Source: Terribacillus aidingensis
GTDB lineage: Bacteria; Bacillota; Bacilli; Bacillales; Amphibacillaceae
Assembly: GCF_900215625.1 (NCBI RefSeq)
Contig: NZ_OBEK01000002.1
Span: forward strand, 124,001 to 188,000
Reading direction: 5' to 3'
DNA: 64,000 nt
Position numbers and translations under genes: made by a program. The notes below the pieces were generated by a model. The model had not been told where the DNA came from, ran no database searches, and saw nothing but the letters and a program-made list of their open reading frames with translations. Shown piece after piece: positions 47,805 through 57,504 of this stretch. Positions within the stretch are counted from its first letter, which is position 1. Every line of letters begins with the position of its first letter.

Positions 47805-48818
47805 ATGGCAGCTGTGAAAGGACGTTTAACAGGAAAACAAAAAGCGGCGGTCTTGATGATCTCTCTTGGCGCTGATACGGCAGCGAACGTATATAAGCAT
47901 TTAACAGAAGAAGAAATTGAGCGTATGTCGTTGGAGATTTCTTCTGTTAAGAAAGTAGATAGTGCAGAAAAGGAGTCCATTATTGACCAATTCCACCAAA
48001 TTGCCATTGCTCAGGATTATATATCGCAAGGCGGGATTAGCTATGCGAAGTCCGTATTAGAAAAGGCACTTGGAGCAGATGAGGCAGCTGCTATCATGAA
48101 CAGGCTTACTTCCACTTTGCAAGTCAGACCATTTGATTTTGCGCGAAAGGCGGACCCGACCCAAATACTTAATTTTATTCAAAACGAGCACCCGCAAACC
48201 ATTGCGTTGGTACTATCTTATCTCGATGCGGAACAATCTGGTCAAATTCTGTCTGAATTACCGCAAGATATGCAGGCTGATGTGGCAAAGCGTATTGCTA
48301 CGATGAGCAGTACATCACCTGAAATTATTAGTCATGTTGAACAGATACTAGAAAAAAATCTTTCCGCAACGGCAACACAGGATTATACACAAACTGGAGG
48401 CATTCAAGCAGTTGTCGAAGTGCTGAATGGAGTAGACCGGAGTACGGAACGGACCATTCTGGAAGAGTTGGAAGTCCAGGATCCTGATTTGGCTGAGGAG
48501 ATCAAGAAACGAATGTTCATCTTCGAAGATATTGTTACGCTTGATAACCGTGCTATTCAGCGTGTAATACGTGAAGTAGAGAATGATGACTTGAAGCTAT
48601 CTCTAAAAGTGGCAAGCGACGAAGTGAAGGATATCGTATTCCAAAATATGTCTGACAGAATGGCGCAGACATTTAAAGAAGAAATGGAATTCATGGGACC
48701 TGTCCGCTTGAAAGATGTGGAAGAAGCACAAAGTCGAATTGTTTCTGTAATTCGACGACTGGAGGAAGTAGGCGAGATAGTTATATCCCGTGGCGGAGGA
48801 GATGACATCATTGTCTAA
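47805..48818 (+). CDS. fliG: Flagellar motor switch protein FliG
   Basis: A 337-residue C-ring protein that binds FliF through its N-domain and MotA through its C-domain. Seen: LTGKQKAAVLMISLGADTAA at the start, the EHPQTIALVLSYL motif (near 126), and the charged torque helix region with IFEDIVTLDNRAIQRVIREV near 235-255. The last 8 nt overlap the fliH start. Confidence 0.98.
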   Translation: MAAVKGRLTGKQKAAVLMISLGADTAANVYKHLTEEEIERMSLEISSVKKVDSAEKESIIDQFHQIAIAQDYISQGGISYAKSVLEKALGADEAAAIMNRLTSTLQVRPFDFARKADPTQILNFIQNEHPQTIALVLSYLDAEQSGQILSELPQDMQADVAKRIATMSSTSPEIISHVEQILEKNLSATATQDYTQTGGIQAVVEVLNGVDRSTERTILEELEVQDPDLAEEIKKRMFIFEDIVTLDNRAIQRVIREVENDDLKLSLKVASDEVKDIVFQNMSDRMAQTFKEEMEFMGPVRLKDVEEAQSRIVSVIRRLEEVGEIVISRGGGDDIIV

Positions 48819-49557
48819 TATCTGGCAATCAGTTGCAGTGAAAGAGTCAAAAGTAATTGGATTGAAACCGATTCGAACTGCTTTTGAAATGATGGATGAG
48901 ACAAACCATAATGCTGATTTGCAGGCAAAAAAAGAGCTGCAGAATCAACACCTTCGAGAAGTAAAAGCAGAAGCGGAACAGATGTTAGCTGCAGCCAAAG
49001 CAGAAATTGAAAAGCAAAAAAAACAATGGGAAATGGATCGGCAGGAATTAGTGGAACAAGCACAGCTTGAAGGGTATCAAAAAGGCTTTACTGCCGGACA
49101 GCAGGAAGGTCTTCAGTCATACCAGGCAAAGCTTGTAGAAGCGCAGCAGCTTGCAGTTTTAGCACAGCAGGACTATGAAGCAACAGTAGAAGCTAGCGAG
49201 GACGCTGTTCTCGCCTTAGGACTGAAACTGGCGGAAAAGATTTTGCATGCAGAATTGACGGCTGATAAAGAACGTTATGTACAGCTTGTAAAAGGGGCTA
49301 TAGCCGACTGGAAAGAGCGAAGCAACGTACGCATCTTTGTTCACCCAGAATGTTATGAACTTGTCTTACAGCAGAAAGAAGAGCTGGCAGTCTTGGCAGG
49401 GAAGGATTTTGACATCTCGATAATGCCGCAGCACGATATGCAGGCAGGAGGATGTGTGCTGGAAACCAAGCATGGCCGAATTGATGCAAGCATTGATTCC
49501 CAGCTGACCGTTCTGCGAGAGAAGCTGTTCGAAATTAGACGCGAGGGAAATGCCTGA
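48811..49557 (+). CDS. fliH: Flagellar export ATPase regulator FliH
   Basis: A 248-residue stator of the flagellar export ATPase that binds FliI. Seen: a long Glu/Gln/Lys coiled coil (about 40-115) with GYQKGFTAGQQEGLQ-type glycine repeats, then a conserved C-terminal V/A-ATPase E-subunit-like domain. TTG 48811 is chosen because GGAGGAG lies 9 nt upstream and gives MSNIWQ; the in-frame GTG 48790 and ATG 48802 sit before or right on that site. The stop shares bases with the fliI ATG. Confidence 0.93.
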   Translation: MSNIWQSVAVKESKVIGLKPIRTAFEMMDETNHNADLQAKKELQNQHLREVKAEAEQMLAAAKAEIEKQKKQWEMDRQELVEQAQLEGYQKGFTAGQQEGLQSYQAKLVEAQQLAVLAQQDYEATVEASEDAVLALGLKLAEKILHAELTADKERYVQLVKGAIADWKERSNVRIFVHPECYELVLQQKEELAVLAGKDFDISIMPQHDMQAGGCVLETKHGRIDASIDSQLTVLREKLFEIRREGNA

Positions 49558-50867
49558 TGGTGCAGCGTTACTTTGATGAAATTGACAAAATGGATACGTA
49601 TAAAAGATATGGCAGGATTCATCGGGTTGTCGGCTTGCTGATTGAGTCACATGGACCAGTTACAAGTGTTGGAGAGGTATGTTACATCCATCCTTCTTCG
49701 AATTCAGGAGAAAGATTTTTGGCGGAAGTCGTCGGATTTGATGATGAAAAAGTATTGCTCATGCCTTTTGCGCCATTAAAGGATGTAGGTCCAGGCTGTT
49801 TAGTAGAAGCCACTGCTCAGCCGTTGTCAGTCAAGATTGGACATGGCTTAATTGGAAGTATCATTGATCCGTTAGGCCAACCGTTAGATGGAAGTATGCT
49901 TCCAAAGGGATTAAAGTCATTTACGACAGACAGAAATCCGCCTAACCCGATGACAAGGCCGCGAATCCTGCAGCCGTTGGAAACGGGCGTAAGAGTTATT
50001 GACAGCATGCTGACAGTCGGTCAAGGACAGCGAGTAGGTATCTTTGCCGGAAGCGGTGTTGGGAAAAGTACATTACTCGGTATGATTGCCCGCAAATCGA
50101 GTGCAGATGTGAATGTCATTGCTCTAATCGGTGAGCGCGGGAGAGAAGTTCGTGAATTTATTGAAAAGGACTTGGGCGAAGAAGGTATTAAAAAGTCAAT
50201 TATCGTTGTCGCCACTTCCGATCAGCCGGCGCTCATGCGGATAAAAGGAGCATATACAGCTACGGCTATTTGTGAATATTTCCGTGATCAAGGGATGCAT
50301 GTCAATTTGATGATGGACTCGGTAACACGAGTGGCAATGGCACAGCGGGAAATCGGACTTGCCTCAGGCGAGCCGCCAACAACGAAAGGCTATACACCTT
50401 CTGTTTTCGCAGCTCTGCCAAAACTTCTCGAGCGTACCGGTACGAATGATACGGGAGCCATCACCGGTTTTTACACCGTGCTTGTAGATGGGGACGATAT
50501 GAACGAACCGATAGCAGATACTGTACGAGGAATTTTGGATGGACACTTTGTGCTGGATCGTAAATTAGCAGAACAAGGGCAGTTTCCTGCTGTAAATGTT
50601 CTGAAGTCGATCAGCCGTGTGATGCCGCAAATAACAGACAAAGATGATTATCAGCTGGCACAGCGGCTGCGAACAATGCTTGCTTTATTCGAGGAAAACC
50701 GGGAGCTGATCCAAATCGGTGCATACCGAAAAGGAACTAGTCCAGAAATCGATGAAGCAATCTTGTATCAAAAACCGATTCTTGAATTTCTCAAGCAAGG
50801 AATGCATGAATTTACCAGCCGCAGCGACGCGATGGAAGCGATGCGGCAGCTGCTCGGAAAGGGATGA
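49557..50867 (+). CDS. fliI: Flagellum-specific ATPase FliI
   Basis: A 436-residue F1-beta-like ATPase of the export gate. Seen: Walker A GIFAGSGVGKSTLLGM (near 162-177), GERGREVREFIE (near 190), MMDSVTRVAMAQREIGL (near 245), and the C-terminal FliI-specific region. ATG 49557 overlaps the fliH stop; an in-frame ATG at 49590 is a weaker alternative. fliJ follows after 4 nt. Confidence 0.97.
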   Translation: MVQRYFDEIDKMDTYKRYGRIHRVVGLLIESHGPVTSVGEVCYIHPSSNSGERFLAEVVGFDDEKVLLMPFAPLKDVGPGCLVEATAQPLSVKIGHGLIGSIIDPLGQPLDGSMLPKGLKSFTTDRNPPNPMTRPRILQPLETGVRVIDSMLTVGQGQRVGIFAGSGVGKSTLLGMIARKSSADVNVIALIGERGREVREFIEKDLGEEGIKKSIIVVATSDQPALMRIKGAYTATAICEYFRDQGMHVNLMMDSVTRVAMAQREIGLASGEPPTTKGYTPSVFAALPKLLERTGTNDTGAITGFYTVLVDGDDMNEPIADTVRGILDGHFVLDRKLAEQGQFPAVNVLKSISRVMPQITDKDDYQLAQRLRTMLALFEENRELIQIGAYRKGTSPEIDEAILYQKPILEFLKQGMHEFTSRSDAMEAMRQLLGKG

Positions 50868-50871
50868 CTTG

Positions 50872-51318
50872 ATGGCCGATACGAGGGTATTTGAAAAGAT
50901 ATTGCGCATGAAAGACCGGGAACGCAAAGCGGCGCAGCAAGCATTTACTGAAAAGCAAGAACAGTTTGAAATAGCCGCAACCAATTTATATGAATTGCTG
51001 AAGAAAAAAGAAGATGCAGAAGCACTTCTTACCAATGGCTTGGCGGCATCACTTCCAATACAGCGATTATCAGAGCATCATGCCTTTCTGGAAACAGTCA
51101 ACCGGCAAATCGACCGGGCCCAGATCGCGGTGCAATTTGCCCGCACCGCAATGTTAGAGAAGCAGGAACTGCTCTCTGAGGCATATATAGAAGTAAAGAA
51201 AATCGATAAGCTAATAGAGAAAAAACGACAAGAAGCTTGGCGTAAACTGCACGAAGAAGAAAACAAGCAGATGGACGATCTATCAATCCGGCAATTCTTA
51301 GCAAATGGAGCACGATAG
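50872..51318 (+). CDS. fliJ: Flagellar export chaperone FliJ
   Basis: A 148-residue, almost wholly alpha-helical coiled-coil protein that sits in the FliI ring and binds FlhA. Seen: FEKILRMKDRERKAAQQAF at the start and long heptad-like helices through to the end. ATG 50872 gives the family length; an in-frame TTG lies one codon earlier. A short overlap-free gap separates it from fliI. Confidence 0.92.
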   Translation: MADTRVFEKILRMKDRERKAAQQAFTEKQEQFEIAATNLYELLKKKEDAEALLTNGLAASLPIQRLSEHHAFLETVNRQIDRAQIAVQFARTAMLEKQELLSEAYIEVKKIDKLIEKKRQEAWRKLHEEENKQMDDLSIRQFLANGAR

Positions 51319-51319
51319 C

Positions 51320-51961
51320 ATGGCAAAACAAAAAGCAGAACAACAAAAGAAAAAAGGAAAAGGCAAAGGATTCTTACTTTATTTTCTCTTGCCGGTTGTA
51401 CTGGCGGCAGCACTTGTCGTCGCAATACTCGAATTTTCGGGCGTATCTGTTACAAAAGCAGCTGCTGGGATCCCGGTGATTGGAGATCTTGTCAGTGAAG
51501 AGACTGCAACACCAGCTACTAGTTCAGCAGATGTGGATAAGTTGAAGGAACAGCTGGAAGAGAAGCAAGCGACCATTGATATGATGAAAGAAACCGAAGA
51601 TGCGAAAAACACCGAAATTGATGATCTAAATCAACAAATCCTCAAACTGAAGAATCAAATAAACGGCGCTGAATCAGCCAGTAATACAACAGCACAAACA
51701 ACTGACAGTAATAGTGAAGCTGCTGAGGGAAAAGAGACGTCTCCTTATAAAGAAGCTGCAACTTCCTTTAATAAAATGGAAGACAGCAAGGCTGCAGAAA
51801 TCATCAGCAAGCTGGACAGTGAAAAAGCGTTGGGTGTTCTTCAACAGCTATCTGGTAAGAAGCGAGGAACAATTCTAGCTGCAATGGATCCAGAAGCAGC
51901 TGCATCTTATACAAGCGCCATGGTAGAAGAGGCAGAGAAGGAGGGACAAGCGGTTGAATAA
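51320..51961 (+). CDS. ylxF: MotE-family / YlxF flagellar-operon protein
   Basis: A 213-residue membrane-anchored protein. Seen: a lysine-rich N-terminus, one transmembrane helix (about 16-38), a coiled-coil (about 70-110), and a C-terminal MgtE N-domain-like region (about 145-205) with KAAEIISKLDSEKALGVLQQ and AAMDPEAAASY. Relatives such as MotE act as periplasmic or envelope chaperones for motility proteins; the role in Bacillaceae is not established. It lies between fliJ and fliK, as in B. subtilis. It overlaps the fliK start by 8 nt. Confidence 0.88.
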   Translation: MAKQKAEQQKKKGKGKGFLLYFLLPVVLAAALVVAILEFSGVSVTKAAAGIPVIGDLVSEETATPATSSADVDKLKEQLEEKQATIDMMKETEDAKNTEIDDLNQQILKLKNQINGAESASNTTAQTTDSNSEAAEGKETSPYKEAATSFNKMEDSKAAEIISKLDSEKALGVLQQLSGKKRGTILAAMDPEAAASYTSAMVEEAEKEGQAVE

Positions 51962-53351
51962 TGTAATTACACCGCTGCTGCCAGGAACTGGGGTTGTGAA
52001 AGGTCAACAGAATCAATCTTCTTCCGGAGATAGCCTGTTTCAAAATCTGTTTCAGCAAGTTAGTACAGATAAACAAACCGAGTTTGCAGTAAATAAAGAT
52101 TCCGGGAGCAGTCAAGTTCTAGATGTACAAGATAAGCAGGATATACAGGTTATTTTAGAAGCATTCTTTGATAAACTCCCAGACAATGAATCTATGCAGC
52201 TAAAAGGCCAGCCTGAAAATGCTTGGGAATTAATGGAGCAAGTGCTAGGGGCCGATAAGCTTACTGCCTATCTGCCCGATCAAATAAAAGTTAAAGCAGA
52301 GACAATTCTTAAAGAGATAAAGGCAGATCAGAACGAATTATCAGCTGAAGGGCTTTTAGAAGAACTTCAAGGGTTGCAATCTTATCTTATAAACACTGAT
52401 AGTAATCACTCCGTGTCGAAAAACGGAATGCAAGAAAAAGCAGCTTCTTCACACGTATTCTTGAGTGAATTCATAGGCGATCGACAAGCCAATACTGCAG
52501 CAGTCAGCTTGCAAAAGACTTCTACCGGACAAGCAGCTCCAGTTAAGGAAACAGAATCGAATACAGCCTTGCTAAAATTACGAGGTCTAATTCCAAATTC
52601 TGAATCAAATGGAACACAGGAGCTTGGAAAAAAAAATGCGCCGACAGATCAATTAATAGTAAAACAGTTACCTAGTAACGCTTCCGCATCTTTGCAGCAA
52701 TCAGTCGGTAAGCAGACAGTCACGGAAACAGCAAAAGTAATCCAAAGTATAGTTGAGTCTTCTAATACAGCCGGAAAATCACTGCTAAGCAATGTTGCAA
52801 AGCAGCAGCAAGAGGAAATCACCCCATTAGATTCGAAGCAAGTGAGTAATTTCCAGATGTCTAAACAGGAACAGCTTGTCTTCCATTTAAAACAAGCTGA
52901 TCAAGTGCCGCACCAAGCAGGTAAGGAGCTAGTAGAAAAACTAGAGCAAGCAGTGAAATTCAGCGGCATATTATCAGACAGAAATGGCATGAAGGAACTG
53001 TCTATACAACTGCGTCCGGGCAATTTAGGGGATTTACAAGTTAAGTTAATTCGCGAAAATGGTGAGATTACAGTTCAGATAATTGCTGCTTCTAAACAAG
53101 CTAGGGATATGCTGGACTCTAATATATCCAGCCTTAAGCATATGTTTTCGCCTCATCAAGTGAGTATTTTGGAAAGAGTTGACCAGCCGCAGGAGTCTCC
53201 TGCAGAGAGAAACGCTGACCAAAGTTTTCGAGATAATGCTGATGAGGAAAGAAAAGACAAGCAGCAAGAACAGCAAGATAACCGTGCGCGAGAGAATACT
53301 GATTTCGCGTTCGCAGATATATTATCTGAACAGAAGGAGATAAGGATATGA
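51954..53351 (+). CDS. fliK: Flagellar hook-length control protein FliK
   Basis: A 465-residue exported molecular ruler that switches the export gate from hook to filament proteins through FlhB. Seen: a long Gln/Ser-rich N-terminal ruler without strong conservation, and the C-terminal Flg_hook domain (about 340-420) with LSIQLRPGNLGDLQVKLI and ITVQIIAASKQARDML. TTG start with AAGGAGGG about 8 nt upstream. The region is more AT-rich than its neighbours, with many TTA/ATA codons. Confidence 0.93.
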   Translation: MNNVITPLLPGTGVVKGQQNQSSSGDSLFQNLFQQVSTDKQTEFAVNKDSGSSQVLDVQDKQDIQVILEAFFDKLPDNESMQLKGQPENAWELMEQVLGADKLTAYLPDQIKVKAETILKEIKADQNELSAEGLLEELQGLQSYLINTDSNHSVSKNGMQEKAASSHVFLSEFIGDRQANTAAVSLQKTSTGQAAPVKETESNTALLKLRGLIPNSESNGTQELGKKNAPTDQLIVKQLPSNASASLQQSVGKQTVTETAKVIQSIVESSNTAGKSLLSNVAKQQQEEITPLDSKQVSNFQMSKQEQLVFHLKQADQVPHQAGKELVEKLEQAVKFSGILSDRNGMKELSIQLRPGNLGDLQVKLIRENGEITVQIIAASKQARDMLDSNISSLKHMFSPHQVSILERVDQPQESPAERNADQSFRDNADEERKDKQQEQQDNRARENTDFAFADILSEQKEIRI

Positions 53352-53791
53352 TGACAACAAGGGCTATAGACTCTAACTACTATCTGGACTCACAAAAAAC
53401 TCGCACACCAAGTGCTACACTTGATAAGGATGATTTTCTCCAAATTCTAATGGTTCAATTACAGAACCAGGACCCGACAAGTCCTATGGATGATTCGAAG
53501 TTTGTGGATCAAATGACCACTTTTACTAACTTAGAACAGGTGATGAATATTTCAGAAGCTGTTCAAACAATTGCTGGTAAGCAAACAAGCATGTCTCCGG
53601 TACTCCAATACAGTCATATGATTGATAAACAAGTAACTTATAACGAATATGACGAGAAAACAGATGAAGTTACTGACACTATTACAAGCAAAGTGAAAGC
53701 CGTTACCCAAAAGGATGGATATGCGGTTCTTGAGCTGGCTAATGGAAAGTCCATCTATGCAGATGCGGTAACGAAGGTTAGCAACGAATAA
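53348..53791 (+). CDS. flgD: Flagellar hook capping protein FlgD
   Basis: A 147-residue hook-assembly scaffold. Seen: the N-terminal motif LDKDDFLQILMVQLQNQDPTSPMDDSKFV-type segment (near 25-53) and TNLEQVMNISEAVQ. The short form without the extended Ig-like C-terminus matches Bacillus YlxG/FlgD. It overlaps fliK by 4 nt (ATGA). Confidence 0.95.
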   Translation: MMTTRAIDSNYYLDSQKTRTPSATLDKDDFLQILMVQLQNQDPTSPMDDSKFVDQMTTFTNLEQVMNISEAVQTIAGKQTSMSPVLQYSHMIDKQVTYNEYDEKTDEVTDTITSKVKAVTQKDGYAVLELANGKSIYADAVTKVSNE

Positions 53792-53817
53792 AACAATAAC
53801 GAAAAGGATGATGATGA

Positions 53818-54642
53818 ATGTTACGCTCACTATACTCTGGTATTTCTGGTATGAAAGGTTTTCAAACTAACCTTGATGTTGTTGGAAACAACATTGCAAA
53901 CGTTAATACCTCAGGTTATAAGAAAAGCAGAATCACTTTTCAGGACATGATGAATCAGCAAATTAAATCTTCAAATGATCCAACAGCTGCAACAGGTGGT
54001 ACAAATGCCAGTCAAGTAGGATTAGGATCGAAGATAGGATCTATTGATAATGTACATACCCAAGGGAATCGTCAAAACACAGACAGAACACTAGACCTCG
54101 CACTTGAGGGAGACGGGATGTTTATTGTTGCTGAGTCACCAACAGGTAATACAGACTTGAATTCTGCTGCTATTGGATTCACAAGAGCTGGTAACTTCTA
54201 TCTGGATGGAGAAAACAGACTTGTAAACAGCAGCGGTTTATTCTTGTTAGATACAGCTGGTGATGCTATCACAGTTCCTGAAGGAGCGACGAATCTAAGC
54301 ATTAATTCTCAAGGATTAGTTTCTTACAATACAGAGGATGGCGGACTTGAAGAAGCAGGTACAATCGGCTTGGCCAAATTCTCCAATCCAGATGGTTTGA
54401 TAAAGAACGGTAACAGCACGTATCGAAACACACCAAACGCAGGTCTGTTGGGTGAAGGCATATCCGTTCCAGGAGAAAATGGAACAGCAACAGTAGTATC
54501 CGGCGCTTTAGAAATGTCCAATGTTGACTTATCTGAAGAATTTACAAACATGATTATTGCGCAGCGTGGATTCCAGGCAAATACAAGAATCATTACAACT
54601 TCTGACCAAATTTTGGAAGAGCTTGTTAACTTGAAGCGTTAA
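53818..54642 (+). CDS. flgE: Flagellar hook protein FlgE
   Basis: A 274-residue hook subunit, short as in B. subtilis. Seen: [20 protein letters not shown] then [17 protein letters not shown] at the N-terminus, [23 protein letters not shown], and the C-terminal [20 protein letters not shown] and [14 protein letters not shown]. These are the D0/D1 motifs of the hook/rod family. Followed by flbD. Confidence 0.95.
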   Translation: MLRSLYSGISGMKGFQTNLDVVGNNIANVNTSGYKKSRITFQDMMNQQIKSSNDPTAATGGTNASQVGLGSKIGSIDNVHTQGNRQNTDRTLDLALEGDGMFIVAESPTGNTDLNSAAIGFTRAGNFYLDGENRLVNSSGLFLLDTAGDAITVPEGATNLSINSQGLVSYNTEDGGLEEAGTIGLAKFSNPDGLIKNGNSTYRNTPNAGLLGEGISVPGENGTATVVSGALEMSNVDLSEEFTNMIIAQRGFQANTRIITTSDQILEELVNLKR

Positions 54643-54682
54643 GAAGGAGGTGAAGGGGGTTTTCCAGACTCCCTTTCATAAC

Positions 54683-54901
54683 ATGATTCTGTTAACTAGA
54701 CTGAATGGAGAGACATTTACCTTAAATGCATTGTTCATTGAGCAGATACAGTCGTTTCCTGATACGACAATTACACTGACTTCCAGTAAGAAAATTATCG
54801 TACGGGAACCTGAGATAGAGGTTGCGAGAAAAATACGCGAATTCTACCAGACGATTGGCCTGGTCGGTGTAAAGGAGAAGCAGGAGAAAAATGAACGCTA
54901 A
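54683..54901 (+). CDS. flbD: FlbD family flagellar protein (SwrD/YlzI)
   Basis: A 72-residue protein. Seen: [16 protein letters not shown] at the start and [14 protein letters not shown] near 34-47, the FlbD family pattern. The B. subtilis homologue SwrD increases flagellar motor power. ATG 54683 is the homologous start but has no ribosome site at normal distance; the strong AAGGAGGTGA site (54644-54653) is about 30 nt away, with a possible hairpin between. An in-frame GTG at 54650, inside that site, would add 11 residues. Confidence 0.85.
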   Translation: MILLTRLNGETFTLNALFIEQIQSFPDTTITLTSSKKIIVREPEIEVARKIREFYQTIGLVGVKEKQEKNER

Positions 54902-55310
54902 ACTAATTATTATCATTTTATCAGTCGTAATCATTTTAGGAGCAGGTGGCTATGCAGCTTGGAGTTTTTTCACAAGCCCTACTTCGGAGGCGGAAACAAA
55001 GGAACCATCCGCAACGGAGCTTGCTGAACATTCTGTGACCACAGATGAAATTACTACAAATTTGAAAGATGGCAGCATTGTCCGTCTGCAGTTCCAACTT
55101 ATAACAGACGGCGAGAAAGCTAAAGAAGAAGTGACTGCGAGACAGTTCCAGCTGAAAAATGTCGTTATCAAGGAACTGACAAAGATGAATAAAGAAGATA
55201 TTGAAACAGGCTTAACGGAGTTGGAAGATAGTCTGAAGAAAAAACTGAATGAAGAAATGCAAGAAGGCAAGATCGATGATGTGTATACGATCAACAAGGT
55301 ACTACAATAA
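54891..55310 (+). CDS. fliL: Flagellar basal body-associated protein FliL
   Basis: A 139-residue single-pass membrane protein that stabilises stator function. Seen: N-terminal transmembrane helix (about 4-24), acidic linker, and a periplasmic-type stomatin-like domain with [18 protein letters not shown] and [17 protein letters not shown]. Starts inside the flbD end (11-nt overlap). Confidence 0.95.
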   Translation: MNAKLIIIILSVVIILGAGGYAAWSFFTSPTSEAETKEPSATELAEHSVTTDEITTNLKDGSIVRLQFQLITDGEKAKEEVTARQFQLKNVVIKELTKMNKEDIETGLTELEDSLKKKLNEEMQEGKIDDVYTINKVLQ

Positions 55311-55342
55311 ACCAGTGAAAAGAAGGAACGGAGGTGACGTGC

Positions 55343-56344
55343 ATGGCAGAAGAGGTCTTATCGCAGAATGAGATCGATGCACTGTTATCCGCTATATCTT
55401 CCGGAGAGATGGACGCCGACGAGCTGAAACAAGACGAGAAGAACAAGCGAGTGAAAACGTACGATTTTAAGCGGGCACTCCGTTTTTCTAAGGATCAGAT
55501 TCGCAGTCTGACGAGAATACATGAGAACTTTGCCAGAATGCTGACTACTTATTATTCAGCCAGGCTAAGAACGTTTGTACAGATAGCAGTTGCTTCCGTG
55601 GATCAAGTGCCTTACGAAGAGTTTATTCGCTCGATTCCGACAATGACTATCTTGAACACGTACAGTTTGTCACCGCTTGAAGGGAAAATACTCATTGAGT
55701 ATGACCCTACTGTTGCATTTGCAATGCTGGATCGAACGCTTGGCGGGCAAGGAAGCAATGTTAATAAGATAAACAACTTGACTGAAATCGAAACGACGTT
55801 GATGACGCAGTTATTTGAATCAAGTATGGAAAACTTGAAGGTTGCATGGCAATCACTCGAAGATGTTGACCCGGTGCTTGAGGACTTTGAGATTAATCCG
55901 CAGTTTCTGCAAATGGTTTCACCTAATGAAACAGTTGTAGTTGTTACGCTGAATTCTACCATTGGAGAAACGACCGGTATGATTAACATTTGTATTCCGC
56001 ATGTCGTATTGGAACCGATTGTATCGAAGCTGTCCATTCATTACTGGATGCAAGCACCTTCAAATAAGGAAGGTAATGAGTCGGAATGGCGTGATCTTAC
56101 TGCAGGTATTCAAAGAGCTTCAGTCGATGTGAAAGCGATACTCGGAGAAACGTCTATTGATGTAGAAGAATTAGTTAATCTTCGGGAAGGTGATGTGCTG
56201 ATGCTGAATCAGTCCATTGACGCCCCTTTGCAAGTTAAGGTAGATAATCAAGTGAAATTTAAAGCCCAGCCAGGGAAAAAGAAAAACAGAATGGCAATTC
56301 AAATTATGGAAGAGATTGATACAGGGGGGGAAGAAAATGAGTGA
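55343..56344 (+). CDS. fliM: Flagellar motor switch protein FliM
   Basis: A 333-residue C-ring protein. Seen: the N-terminal CheY-P-binding segment VLSQNEIDALLSAI (residues 5-18), a linker, the CheC-like middle domain with YSARLRTFVQIAV, and a C-terminal SpoA domain with LREGDVLMLNQSIDAPLQV (near 280). ATG 55343 is 5-6 nt after GGAGGTGA. The stop overlaps the fliY start by 8 nt. Confidence 0.97.
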   Translation: MAEEVLSQNEIDALLSAISSGEMDADELKQDEKNKRVKTYDFKRALRFSKDQIRSLTRIHENFARMLTTYYSARLRTFVQIAVASVDQVPYEEFIRSIPTMTILNTYSLSPLEGKILIEYDPTVAFAMLDRTLGGQGSNVNKINNLTEIETTLMTQLFESSMENLKVAWQSLEDVDPVLEDFEINPQFLQMVSPNETVVVVTLNSTIGETTGMINICIPHVVLEPIVSKLSIHYWMQAPSNKEGNESEWRDLTAGIQRASVDVKAILGETSIDVEELVNLREGDVLMLNQSIDAPLQVKVDNQVKFKAQPGKKKNRMAIQIMEEIDTGGEENE

Positions 56345-57479
56345 TATGTTATCCCAAGAAGAAATTGATGCGCTACTAAACGGATCAGATGATAATTCAA
56401 CCAACACAGGTGATGAGCAGCTCCTCCCTGGAGATGACCTGGGAACAATGGAAGTAGATGCATTAGGGGAAATTGGCAATATCTCTTTTGGCAGCTCAGC
56501 AACGACGCTTTCTACCTTATTAAATCAGAAAGTAGAAATCACAACACCGAAGACAGCTGTAGTTAAAAGGTCAAGTTTATATGAAGAGTTCCCGCAGCCG
56601 AATGTGGCGATTGAAGTAAGTTATACAGAAGGGTTTACGGGTGCAAATCTCTTTGTCATTAAACAAAGTGATGCTGCTATTATCGCTGATTTAATGCTTG
56701 GCGGTGACGGGAGTGCTCCAGCTGAGGAATTCAATGAGATACACCAAAGTGCTGTGCAGGAAGCGATGAACCAGATGATGGGTGCTGCTGCGACTAGCAT
56801 GAGTACGATATTCAGCAAGAAAGTGGATATCTCTCCGCCATCCATCGCACTAATGGATCTTTCTGAAGGAACAGGTACTGAAAAACTTCCTGATGATGAA
56901 CAAGTTGTAAGTGTTTCATTCGACCTGAAAATTGGTGATTTAATAGATTCTTCTATTATGCAGCTGCTTTCAACTGAGTTTGCGAAAGATATGGTAGATG
57001 AATTGCTTAACCCTGCTGCTCCAGCTGCCGAAGAGTCAGCACAAGCAGCAAGCAGTTCGCAGCCCGCACCAAGCGCACAACAAAGTGCACCAACTGCGCC
57101 CGCACCAAGTCAGCAGCAATCCGTACCGCAGCATCCCGTACCAAGTCAGCCTGCTCCGAATGTACAGCAAGCAGCATTTACAACGTTTGACACGCCAGCT
57201 GCTCCGCCGGCAGAACAGCCGCGCAATTTGGACTTATTAATGGATATACCATTAAAGGTGTCGGTAGAGCTAGGCCGTACGAAAAGAACCATTAAGGATA
57301 TTCTGGAGCTATCTGTTGGCTCTGTAGTAGAGCTGGATAAGCTTGCAGGAGAACCAGTGGATATTCATGTGAACAATAAGCTGATAGCTAAGGGAGAAGT
57401 TGTTGTCATTGAAGAAAACTTCGGTGTGCGCGTAACCGATATCCTTAGCCAGACAGATCGATTAAAATCAATCAACTAA
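56337..57479 (+). CDS. fliY: Flagellar motor switch phosphatase FliY
   Basis: A 380-residue fusion of a CheC-like phosphatase and a FliN-like C-ring part, typical of Bacillus and relatives; it dephosphorylates CheY-P. Seen: CheY-P-binding start LSQEEIDALLNG, a CheC domain (about 35-215) with EVDALGEIGNISFGSSATTL and EIHQSAVQEAMNQMMGAAAT, a Pro/Gln/Ala-rich linker (about 225-290), and a C-terminal SpoA domain with LDIPLKV-type strands and DILSQTDRLKSIN. ATG 56337 follows a G7-AAGA site. Confidence 0.96.
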   Translation: MSDMLSQEEIDALLNGSDDNSTNTGDEQLLPGDDLGTMEVDALGEIGNISFGSSATTLSTLLNQKVEITTPKTAVVKRSSLYEEFPQPNVAIEVSYTEGFTGANLFVIKQSDAAIIADLMLGGDGSAPAEEFNEIHQSAVQEAMNQMMGAAATSMSTIFSKKVDISPPSIALMDLSEGTGTEKLPDDEQVVSVSFDLKIGDLIDSSIMQLLSTEFAKDMVDELLNPAAPAAEESAQAASSSQPAPSAQQSAPTAPAPSQQQSVPQHPVPSQPAPNVQQAAFTTFDTPAAPPAEQPRNLDLLMDIPLKVSVELGRTKRTIKDILELSVGSVVELDKLAGEPVDIHVNNKLIAKGEVVVIEENFGVRVTDILSQTDRLKSIN

Positions 57480-57504
57480 TTGACCATTGAGAGGAAGAGA
57501 TAAT

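Noticed and set aside
51954-54642. Horizontal transfer of the AT-richer fliK-flgD-flgE segment
   Set aside because: Gene order, overlaps and domain types match the Bacillus operon exactly; the base-composition shift is mild and fits relaxed constraint on FliK.
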